Shown in pieces: positions 45,284 to 52,102 of a stretch of 52,102 nt of DNA. The notes beneath the pieces were generated by a model. That model was not told where the DNA came from. It worked only from the letters and a program-made list of their open reading frames with translations, and did no database searches. The stretch is taken from assembly GCF_003003775.1 (NCBI RefSeq), contig NZ_PVWJ01000019.1, positions 1 to 52,102 on the forward strand, read 5' to 3'. A program made the position numbers and the translations under genes. This DNA is from Merismopedia glauca CCAP 1448/3 (GTDB lineage: Bacteria > Cyanobacteriota > Cyanobacteriia > Cyanobacteriales > CCAP-1448). Positions within the stretch are counted from its first letter, which is position 1; every line of letters starts with the position of its first letter.

Positions 45284-46267
45284 ATGGCTGGGACAGATTT
45301 TAAAGACTATTACTCCATTTTGGGAGTCGGTAGAAATGCTACAGATGATGAAATTAAGAAAAGTTTCCGGCGGTTGGCACGTAAGTACCATCCTGACATG
45401 AATCCTGGCGATAAAAAGGCTGAAGCTCAGTTTAAAGAAGCAAATGAAGCCTACGAAGTTTTATCTGACCCTGAAAAACGCAAAAAATATGACCAATTTG
45501 GTCAATATTGGAAACAAGCTGACCAAAACCCAGGATGGCCCGGTGCTAGCTATAGTACGGGAACTGGAGTGGGATTTGATGTCAATAACTTTGATTTCGG
45601 GCGTTATGCCAATTTCCAAGATTTTGTCGATGAACTTTTAAAAGAAGGCGGCAATCGTCGTGCTTATAGCAATACTAATACCACAGGTAGAAGTACGGGT
45701 TTTGGTTTCGATACTTCAGGGGGAAACAAAGGTTTAGATAAGGAAGCGACTTTATCTTTGAACTTTGCAGACGCTTTCTCTGGAGCGCAAAAATCTTTAA
45801 TTGTCGGCGATGAAACCCTTAAAGTTCGGATTCCAGCCGGAGCCAAAACTGGGAGTCGCGTCAGGGTTCCTGGAAAAGGTCATACTGCTGCTTACGGGCA
45901 GCAAAGGGGTGATTTATATCTAAATATTTCGCTACAACCTCACTCTTTCTTTCAATTTGAAGGAGATAACTTGGTTTGCGAAATTCCAGTGACTCCAGAT
46001 GAGGCAGTTTTGGGAGCGCAAGTTGAAGTACCGACTCCCGATGGAATGGTGACCATGAATATTCCGGCGGGTGTAAGATCTGGTCAATCTCTGCGCTTGC
46101 GAGGTAAGGGATGGCCTTTACCCAAAGGGGGACGCAGCGATCAACTGGTTAGAGTTGCTATAGCTACTCCCAAGGAAATTACAGCTACAGAACGGGAATA
46201 TTACGAGAAAATTCGCTCTAGTCGCAGTTATAATCCCCGCAGTCACTTGAGTCAAATCAGGCTGTGA
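45284..46267 (+). CDS. DnaJ-type co-chaperone (CbpA-like)
   Basis: 327 residues. The N-terminal J-domain has the HPD tripeptide at 36-38 ([11 protein letters not shown]). A Gly-rich linker follows, and then the DnaJ C-terminal substrate-binding domain ([50 protein letters not shown]). The zinc-finger module is absent, so it is a type II J-protein like CbpA. It stimulates Hsp70 ATPase and delivers unfolded clients. No dnaK gene is adjacent. Confidence 0.93.
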   Translation: MAGTDFKDYYSILGVGRNATDDEIKKSFRRLARKYHPDMNPGDKKAEAQFKEANEAYEVLSDPEKRKKYDQFGQYWKQADQNPGWPGASYSTGTGVGFDVNNFDFGRYANFQDFVDELLKEGGNRRAYSNTNTTGRSTGFGFDTSGGNKGLDKEATLSLNFADAFSGAQKSLIVGDETLKVRIPAGAKTGSRVRVPGKGHTAAYGQQRGDLYLNISLQPHSFFQFEGDNLVCEIPVTPDEAVLGAQVEVPTPDGMVTMNIPAGVRSGQSLRLRGKGWPLPKGGRSDQLVRVAIATPKEITATEREYYEKIRSSRSYNPRSHLSQIRL

Positions 46268-46380
46268 GATAAGGTGTTGGGTTTCCTACAGTTTATGAAT
46301 GATTTAGGAAGGCTATATCAATAATTTGGTTAGCTGTCAATAGCAATAGCAATAGCAGTAGCGATAAAGATGAAGAACAA

Positions 46381-47913
46381 GTGAGCCAAACAAACTCTCG
46401 TGGCACAATATTACCAGAATTTGCTGTTACCGCTCAGCAAATGCGTGATATTGAAGGTAGGGTTTTTGCTGCGGGAATGCCCGTAGCAGCTTTAATGGAA
46501 AAGGTGGCGGGAAAGATTTCGCAGCGCATTCAGGCTTTATATCCTTTATCTAAGCTTCAGCGAGTTGGAATTCTGGTGGGGCCAGGGCATAATGGAGGCG
46601 ATGCTTTAGTTGTAGCGCGAGAATTGCATTTTTCCGGCTACCAGGTGTTAATTTATTGTCCCTTCTCGAAATTAAAGGATTTAACGGCTCAACACGCTCA
46701 ATATACTAAAAGTCTGGGAATTAGGTTTGTAGAAAGAGTTGATTTGCTGTGTGATTGTCAACTGCTGATTGATGGATTATTTGGGTTTGGCTTAGAGCGA
46801 TCGCTTTCAGAACCGATAACTATGGCGATTGAGCAACTTAATTGCTGTTCTACCCCTATTATCAGTATAGATTTACCTTCAGGGTTGCATACCGATACGG
46901 GAGAAGTGATGGGTAAGGCAATTCGCGCTAGTCGTACCCTCTGCTTAGGTTTGTGGAAATTGGCTTTTTTGCAAGATCGAGCTTTAGATTACATCGGTGA
47001 GGCAGAGTTAATTGATTTTGACCTACCATTGACTGATATTGAAGCAGTTTTAGGTAGTTTGCCTGATGTAACCAGGTTTACTACAGATTTAGCTCACTCT
47101 AGTTTACCCCTACACCGTCCCCCAGTCACTCATAAATACCAACAGGGACATCTGTTACTGATTTGCGGTTCGCGTCAATATGCAGGAGGAGCAATTTTAG
47201 CGGGATTGGGTGCTAGAGGTAGTGGAGTGGGAATGCTATCTATTGCGGTTCCTACATCTTTAAAACCGATTTTAACAGCAAAGTTACCCGAAGCTTTGGT
47301 AATTGAGTGTCCAGAAACCGAAACAGGGGCGATCGCTCATCTACGAGATCTAGATCTAGCTAAGTATAGCGCGATCGCTTGCGGCTGTGGAATTACTCAA
47401 GATGCAATAACAGTAGTTCAATCCGTTTTAGCTGCCGAAAAACCTCTGATTCTCGATGCTGATGCTTTAAATATCCTAGCTAGCTTGGGTGAAATTCCTC
47501 GCCGTCAGAGTCTCACTATTTTAACTCCTCATGCAGGAGAATTTAAGCGCTTATTTCCCCAAATTAACCTAAATAATAGAATTAATGCTTCTTGTCAAGC
47601 TGCATCTGAAAGTAGCGCAGTAGTATTATTAAAAGGTGCTAGAACCATCATTGCTCGCCCCAATGGCAAAGTAGACATAATTGTCGAAAGTACCCCAGCT
47701 TTAGCTAGAGGTGGGAGTGGGGATGTTTTAACTGGGTTGATGGGTGGACTAATAGCTTTAGCCAATTGCGCCCAAAAACCTCTAGAATCGATGGTAGCCA
47801 CCGCAGCTTGGTGGCACGCCCAAGCTGCTATATTGGCAGCTAGAGAACGCACTGAGTTAGGAGTAGATGCACACACTTTGACGGAGTATCTGATTCGAGC
47901 GATACTGAGCTAA
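46381..47913 (+). CDS. nnr: bifunctional NAD(P)HX epimerase/dehydratase
   Basis: 510 residues, starting at a GTG. The N-terminal YjeF_N half (ITAQQMRDIE-like TAQQMRDIEGRVFAAGMPVA, then GPGHNGGDALVVAREL) is the epimerase. The C-terminal carbohydrate-kinase-fold half (GHLLLICGSRQYAGGAILA, PLILDADALNILA, GGSGDVLTGLMGGLIALA with the catalytic Asp) is the ADP/ATP-dependent dehydratase. Together they repair hydrated NADH and NADPH. The gene precedes a thioredoxin gene by 42 bp on the same strand. Confidence 0.93.
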   Translation: MSQTNSRGTILPEFAVTAQQMRDIEGRVFAAGMPVAALMEKVAGKISQRIQALYPLSKLQRVGILVGPGHNGGDALVVARELHFSGYQVLIYCPFSKLKDLTAQHAQYTKSLGIRFVERVDLLCDCQLLIDGLFGFGLERSLSEPITMAIEQLNCCSTPIISIDLPSGLHTDTGEVMGKAIRASRTLCLGLWKLAFLQDRALDYIGEAELIDFDLPLTDIEAVLGSLPDVTRFTTDLAHSSLPLHRPPVTHKYQQGHLLLICGSRQYAGGAILAGLGARGSGVGMLSIAVPTSLKPILTAKLPEALVIECPETETGAIAHLRDLDLAKYSAIACGCGITQDAITVVQSVLAAEKPLILDADALNILASLGEIPRRQSLTILTPHAGEFKRLFPQINLNNRINASCQAASESSAVVLLKGARTIIARPNGKVDIIVESTPALARGGSGDVLTGLMGGLIALANCAQKPLESMVATAAWWHAQAAILAARERTELGVDAHTLTEYLIRAILS

Positions 47914-47955
47914 AGCTTTGTTGAATCACCATTTATCGGGAAAGAGAAGATCGCC

Positions 47956-48282
47956 GTGACTAGTGTAACTACAATTACAGATCCCCAATTTGAAACCGAA
48001 GTTTTACAAACAGATAAACCTGTTTTAGCCTATTTTTGGGCTGCTTGGTGCGGTCCTTGCCGTTTAGTATCTCCTTCTGTAGAATGGGCAGCAGCTAACT
48101 ATGGCGATCGCCTCAAAGTTGTCAAAATGGAAGTAGATCCGAATCCAGAAACCGTCAAAACTTATCGAGTGGAGGGAGTTCCCGCCTTCAGAATCATCAA
48201 ATCTGGCGAATTAGTAGCCAGTTTGGAAGGCGCGATTACCAAACCCAAGCTACAAGCCTTCATTGATGAAAATTTGGGATAG
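47956..48282 (+). CDS. thioredoxin
   Basis: 108 residues, starting at a GTG. The redox-active WCGPC is at residues 31-35 (Cys32, Cys35), in a full thioredoxin fold: VLAYFWAAWCGPCRLVSPS, KMEVDPNPETVKTYRVEGVP with cis-Pro, and FRIIKSGELVASLEG. It is about 40 bp after the NAD(P)HX repair gene and probably co-transcribed. It differs from classical m-type thioredoxin in the residues before the active site, so its partner proteins may differ. Confidence 0.93.
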   Translation: MTSVTTITDPQFETEVLQTDKPVLAYFWAAWCGPCRLVSPSVEWAAANYGDRLKVVKMEVDPNPETVKTYRVEGVPAFRIIKSGELVASLEGAITKPKLQAFIDENLG

Positions 48283-48285
48283 GGT

Positions 48286-48331
48286 GTTGATTGTTGATTG
48301 TTGATTGTTGATTGTTGATTGTTGATTGTTG
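48286..48331 (+). repeat. GTTGATT heptamer tandem repeat
   Basis: Six perfect consecutive copies of GTTGATT (48286-48327) lie just after the thioredoxin stop. Seven-base repeats of this sort are typical of filamentous cyanobacteria and are variable between strains. Confidence 0.9.
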
Positions 48332-48374
48332 GGAGCAATTTTGTCTCCCTTATTTCCTTTCTCTCCCTATCGCT

Positions 48375-49559
48375 ATGATCCAATTTGCTAATCGTTTACA
48401 ACCTCTGCAAGCTAATGTATTTGCAGATATGGATATAGCCAAAGCTAAGGCTAAAATCTTGGGAAGAGATCTGATAGATCTGTCTTTGGGTTCTTCAGAT
48501 CTACCTGCTGGTGATGAGGCTATTGCGGCTATTCAAAAATCCTTGCAAGATCCAGCTACCCACGGTTATTTACTCTTTCACGGTACACGAAGGTTTCGCC
48601 AAGCTGCGGCGGATTGGTATCAAGAAAGATATCAGATTGCTGTCGATCCAGAAACGGAGGTTTTGCCTTTAATCGGTTCCCAAGAAGGTACGGCTCATTT
48701 ACCTTTAGCAATCCTGAATCCTGGCGATTATGCTTTATTACTAGATCCTGGCTATCCTTCTCATGCGGGTGGAGTATATTTGGCTAATGGGTTAATTTAT
48801 CCGATGCCGTTGTTAGCAGAAAACGGTTTTTTACCAGTGTTTGAGGATATTCCGGCTGATATAGTTGCTAAATCCAGGATGATGGTGTTGAGTTATCCTC
48901 ATAATCCTACCAGTGCGATCGCCCCTCTGAGTTTTTTCCAGAAAGCTGTCAAATTCTGTCAGGAAAATCAGATTGTTTTAGTTCATGATTTTCCCTATGT
49001 AGATCTGATATTTGATGGCAGTGGGATTGCCCCTTCAATTTTACAAGCAGATCCCGATAAAACAGTTTCTATAGAGTTTTTCACCATGTCTAAATCTTAT
49101 AACATGGGTGGGTTTCGGGTTGGTTATGCGATCGGAAACTCAGAACTAATTCGCGCCTTGCGTCAAATCAAAGCAATGGTGGATTTTAACCAATATATCG
49201 GGATTTTAGAAGGAGCGATCGCGGCTTTGCGCGGTTCCCAAATGGGGGTAAGAGCTACTGTAAATACCTTTCGTCAGCGTCGAGATGCTTTTGTTAACGC
49301 TTTACATAGCATTGGTTGGCAAGTACCTACTCCCCAGGCGACAATGTATGTGTGGGCTAAGTTACCACCACCGTGGGAAAGCCGTTCTGTGGAATTTTGT
49401 ACCCAACTAGTCGAAACCACTGGAGTAGCAGCTTCTCCTGGTGCAGGATTTGGCAAATCTGGAGAAGGCTATGTTAGATTTGCCTTGGTTCACGAACCAA
49501 AGATCTTAGAAGTTGCTGTTAGTAGAATTTCTGAATTTTTAGCTAATTCTCGATCGTAA
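48375..49559 (+). CDS. PLP-dependent class I/II aminotransferase (LL-DAP aminotransferase-like)
   Basis: 394 residues from the ATG at 48375 (MIQFANRLQPLQANVF). An in-frame upstream start lies in the heptamer repeat and is rejected. Fold-type I signatures are present: DLIDLSLGSSDLPAG, GSQEGTAHLPLAIL, SYPHNPTSAIAPLSFF and the PLP-lysine in FTMSKSYNMGGFRVGYA. The closest type looks like the LL-diaminopimelate aminotransferase/aspartate aminotransferase group, but the amino-acid donor is not proved. Confidence 0.88.
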   Translation: MIQFANRLQPLQANVFADMDIAKAKAKILGRDLIDLSLGSSDLPAGDEAIAAIQKSLQDPATHGYLLFHGTRRFRQAAADWYQERYQIAVDPETEVLPLIGSQEGTAHLPLAILNPGDYALLLDPGYPSHAGGVYLANGLIYPMPLLAENGFLPVFEDIPADIVAKSRMMVLSYPHNPTSAIAPLSFFQKAVKFCQENQIVLVHDFPYVDLIFDGSGIAPSILQADPDKTVSIEFFTMSKSYNMGGFRVGYAIGNSELIRALRQIKAMVDFNQYIGILEGAIAALRGSQMGVRATVNTFRQRRDAFVNALHSIGWQVPTPQATMYVWAKLPPPWESRSVEFCTQLVETTGVAASPGAGFGKSGEGYVRFALVHEPKILEVAVSRISEFLANSRS

Positions 49560-49610
49560 AGTTCTGGTGGGAAAACCTCACACACTTTTGATTAATAACG
49601 ATCAAAATAG

Positions 49611-50492
49611 CTATACAGCTAGGCTAGGAAGATCGGAAATTTTACTATGCATTTGTTTAATTAATTCCATCACCTTTTCAAAATCTACCATTTTACCTTG
49701 ACTATAAAAAGACTTCGCCCCAGCATTTAAATCGGCAAAAGCAATCTCAATATGACCGAGATGATAGTGAATTAAACCTCGATTAATGTAAGCTTCTGAT
49801 TGATTAGGATTGACAGCTAAAGCTTGGGAGAAACTGTTAATAGCTTGGGCATAATCACCGTATCTATGACAAGCACAACCGCGATTATAATAAAGCCAAG
49901 AGTTATTTCCTTGATAACGAAGTCCTAGATTAAAATCGCTAATTGCTGCGGCAAAATTGTGTAAATTTAGGTAAGCCAAACCTCGATCATTATAGATATC
50001 AGCTATCTTAGTTTCGTCTTGAGAAGATACTTGAGTTAGAGCTAGGTTATATTGAGCGATCGCTTCTTCGTATTCTCGCTGTCCCGACCAAGCTAAACCC
50101 ATATTATAATAAGGTTCCACTTGCCAAGGATATATCTTTTGGGCTACATCAAAGTCGGCTAAAGCTAGTTGATATTTACCTAATCTATAAGCAGCTAATC
50201 CTCGATGTAAATAAGCTAATTGAATCGAGTTGACGATTTCATTAGATCGCTTGTCATACAAATTATAGTTAGTAGATACATGAGACAATTCTGGGTGTCT
50301 ATCAATAATTTCGGTTAATGTATGTTGAGCTTGTTCGAGATCGCCTTGTTCTATTTGGGCAATGCCAGATTGCAATAAATTATGTAAACTAGAGTTATTA
50401 TTAATAGTTTCCGCTCTAGCTGAAGTAAACTGCAAACACCAACACAGAACAAATAATAAAAGTAACTTTATGTAATTCATATTTTCCGTCAC
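49611..50492 (-). CDS. exported TPR-repeat protein
   Basis: 293 residues. An N-terminal signal peptide (NYIKLLLLFVLCWCLQFTSARAE is the hydrophobic region, cleaved near ARA) is followed by about five to six tetratricopeptide units, for example YHRGLAAYRLGKYQLALADF, YYNMGLAWSGQREYEEAIAQ and YYNRGCACHRYGDYAQAINS. It is probably a periplasmic or lipoprotein-like scaffold. The partner is unknown. It is convergent with the aminotransferase gene. Confidence 0.85.
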   Translation of the reverse strand: MTENMNYIKLLLLFVLCWCLQFTSARAETINNNSSLHNLLQSGIAQIEQGDLEQAQHTLTEIIDRHPELSHVSTNYNLYDKRSNEIVNSIQLAYLHRGLAAYRLGKYQLALADFDVAQKIYPWQVEPYYNMGLAWSGQREYEEAIAQYNLALTQVSSQDETKIADIYNDRGLAYLNLHNFAAAISDFNLGLRYQGNNSWLYYNRGCACHRYGDYAQAINSFSQALAVNPNQSEAYINRGLIHYHLGHIEIAFADLNAGAKSFYSQGKMVDFEKVMELIKQMHSKISDLPSLAV

Positions 50493-50661
50493 TATTTAGA
50501 TTGTTAGTAATCTCAAAAGTTCATACTTAACTGAATCTCAGGCTATAAAACGTAAAGTGTATTGTCGTGAAAATTTTCCTAAATGTCAAAAGACTAACTG
50601 TCATACAACAGCAGGAATTATGAAATTTAGTATTCCCAGAAATTGATCCCAATTCTCTCTG

Positions 50662-50688
50662 TACAGACGTAGCAGTGCTGCCTCTGTA
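50662..50688. repeat. foldback repeat of GACGTAGCA family
   Basis: TACAGACGTAGCA and TGCTGCCTCTGTA form an imperfect inverted repeat. It is followed by a TGACTTCT-type heptamer remnant. It is related to the repeats at 41382 and 45065. Confidence 0.55.
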
Positions 50689-50740
50689 TTTCTGACTTCT
50701 GCTATATGATGGTGAGTGAGACATCACCATCAGTTAATCA

Positions 50741-51142
50741 ATGTTTGGCAAATTTCAACAAACCGTATTGCGGATAGAAGTACCAGCAGATGCATCATCA
50801 ATTGCAAATAGTCTGCTACATCCCCAAAAATTGCGTCAGTGGTTATGGTTACAGCAGCTTTCTGACGGTATCCCCGAAAAACTGCATCCAGGTTTAAATT
50901 TTCAGAGTCAATTAGGATTAGTCAAGATTAACCATTACGTGGAAATAGCAGGCGATCGCTCTTTGCGTATGCTATTAAGTGAAGGGATTGATGGCTATCA
51001 TGAATGGTACTGGGGAGACGGTTGGGTACAGTCTCGGCTTGAAGGAATATCCCTACTACCATTATCGTGGGGACAAACGGTTAATTTACTGTCACTACAA
51101 CAATTTTTAGGAACCACCACTGAGAACAATCAGAACTGCTAA
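50741..51142 (+). CDS. small protein of SRPBCC-like appearance, unknown
   Basis: 133 residues, not firmly recognised. The N-terminus (FQQTVLRIEVPADASSIAN, LLHPQKLRQWLW) resembles cyanobacterial SRPBCC (START-like) proteins, which form a hydrophobic ligand-binding cavity, and the strand-rich remainder (SQLGLVKINHYVEIAGDRSL, YHEWYWGDGWVQSRLEGISL) fits. There is no signal peptide. The gene stands alone between divergent neighbours. Confidence 0.65.
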   Translation: MFGKFQQTVLRIEVPADASSIANSLLHPQKLRQWLWLQQLSDGIPEKLHPGLNFQSQLGLVKINHYVEIAGDRSLRMLLSEGIDGYHEWYWGDGWVQSRLEGISLLPLSWGQTVNLLSLQQFLGTTTENNQNC

Positions 51143-51222
51143 GCTCTAAGCCAACTCAGTCAAGTTTCTTTCCTCTGGTAGATCCAAAGCTGGAACATAT
51201 TCTCCAGGATCATTTTTAGGAA

Positions 51223-52092
51223 TTATTGATTAGCTTTAAACTGGGCTTCTAAACTCCGATATTTTGCCACATCAATCAGCTTTTCAAACTGCTGAAAATC
51301 AAGTAAATCTGCCTGATTATTTGTGGTTCCATGTTCCTTTAAATACTGCCAACATTTGAACATGGCTTGAGTCGCTGCAAACAGTCCAGACAGTGGATAA
51401 ACCACAATTTTAAAACCTAATTCTCTTAGTTCTGCTTGAGACAGACAAGGAGTTTTTCCACCTTCAATCATATTGGCAAATAGAGGTATATTAGGAAAAG
51501 CAGAAGCGATCGCTTTTAATTCATCTGCCGATTGCGGTGCTTCAATAAAAACTATATCTGCGCCAGCTTCATAATAGGCTTGTCCCCGCTTAATTGCCTC
51601 ATCTAATCCTAAAGTAGCACGAGCATCAGTACGGGCAATAATAATTAAACCGCTATCTTTTTTCACAGACACAGCCGCTTTAATTTTTTGGACGTGTTCT
51701 GCTTCAGAAATTACGCTTTTCCCACTAAAATGACCGCACTTTTTGGGCCATTCTTGATCTTCTAAAATAATACCCGCAATTTCCCAACGAATTGCATCAG
51801 TAACTGTGCGAATTACGTTTAGTGGGTTACCATAACCAGTATCTAAATCTGCCACAATTGGTATAGTTGTAGACTGAGCTATTTTACCAACCCGATCTAA
51901 AGTTTCTGTAGCGGTGAGAAAACCGTAATCTGGTAAACCAAGGGTACTGGCAGAAATCCCAAAGCCACTCGTAAAGGCGGCTGCAAATCCGATTTCTTCC
52001 ACCAGTTTTGCACCTAAACAATCATAAATTCCAGGAAGTACCATAATATCGGAATCTTCCAGAATTTTTCGCAGTTTATAACCTTGAGACAC
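51223..52092 (-). CDS. isocitrate lyase/PEP mutase family protein (start near window edge)
   Basis: 289 residues visible, possibly starting at the GTG at 52092; the frame stays open to the window end, so an upstream start is possible. The fold is a (beta/alpha)8 PEP-mutase/2-methylisocitrate-lyase barrel: VLPGIYDCLGAKLVEEIG, VADLDTGYGNPLNVIRTV with a metal Asp, GIILEDQEWPKKCGHFSGK and IIARTDARATLGLDEAIKRG. KKCGH matches the lyase active-site Cys. The substrate (methylisocitrate, oxaloacetate or a phosphonate) is not resolved. Confidence 0.88.
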   Translation of the reverse strand: MSQGYKLRKILEDSDIMVLPGIYDCLGAKLVEEIGFAAAFTSGFGISASTLGLPDYGFLTATETLDRVGKIAQSTTIPIVADLDTGYGNPLNVIRTVTDAIRWEIAGIILEDQEWPKKCGHFSGKSVISEAEHVQKIKAAVSVKKDSGLIIIARTDARATLGLDEAIKRGQAYYEAGADIVFIEAPQSADELKAIASAFPNIPLFANMIEGGKTPCLSQAELRELGFKIVVYPLSGLFAATQAMFKCWQYLKEHGTTNNQADLLDFQQFEKLIDVAKYRSLEAQFKANQ

Positions 52093-52102
52093 TATGATTT
52101 CC

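Noticed and set aside
48286-48331. CRISPR-like array
   Set aside because: The units are 7 bp with no spacers; it is a simple heptamer tandem repeat.

Overview
The window comes from a cyanobacterial chromosome. HIP1 octamers (GCGATCGC) are scattered throughout. The gene content fits too: an adjacent kaiA-kaiB-kaiC clock cluster, a ferrochelatase with a C-terminal chlorophyll-binding-type helix, a cyanobacterial ADP-glucose pyrophosphorylase, pentapeptide-repeat and pseudo-orthocaspase proteins, and heptanucleotide tandem repeats. The clock KaiA is a short form without the N-terminal pseudoreceiver, as known from Nostoc-type cyanobacteria. I cannot assign a genus.

Layout. 0-7 kb: UDP-glucose dehydrogenase, a solitary urease beta subunit, a REC-kinase/NarL regulator pair and a divergent haem-binding hybrid kinase. 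7-13.5 kb: kaiABC (minus strand), with a divergent multi-domain hybrid kinase carrying degenerate receivers. 13.5-20.5 kb: AGE-family epimerase, a DUF6883/DUF4926 pair, ferrochelatase, SAM synthetase, a methyltransferase and a Tat-exported phosphoesterase. 20.7-23.4 kb: a Ro60/TROVE protein gene preceded on the same strand by four tandem tRNA-like RNA genes, which I interpret as bacterial Y RNAs (YrlA type). 23.6-28 kb: an accessory stretch with hicAB (hicA split by a ~102 bp MITE-like element), a DUF433/DUF5615 toxin-antitoxin pair, a desaturase-SDR fusion, and a ribbon-helix-helix/membrane-protein pair with its own palindromic operator. 28-31.7 kb: methylthioribose-phosphate isomerase, MscL with a zinc-ribbon tail, a methyltransferase and a phosphopantetheinyl transferase. 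32-36 kb: a four-gene minor-pilin operon. 36-52 kb: Fe-S and folate proteins, pentapeptide protein, MFS exporter, ATP sulfurylase, pseudo-orthocaspase, GlgC, a DnaJ-like chaperone, NAD(P)HX repair enzyme, thioredoxin, an aminotransferase, a TPR protein and a PEP-mutase/isocitrate-lyase family enzyme.

The most interesting locus is the Ro60/Y-RNA cluster (20779-23416). In all four RNAs an acceptor stem, D-arm, T-arm and encoded CCA can be drawn, but the anticodon loop is replaced by a long insert with a shared 23-nt motif (GGGACGA...TTAGGGTTATCG). Three units are spaced only 8-9 nt apart, suggesting a polycistronic tRNA-like precursor. Bacterial Ro60 with tRNA-mimicking Y RNA is known from other phyla. 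The four-copy array, the placement of the motif in the anticodon loop and the altered elbow bases are the aspects worth checking.
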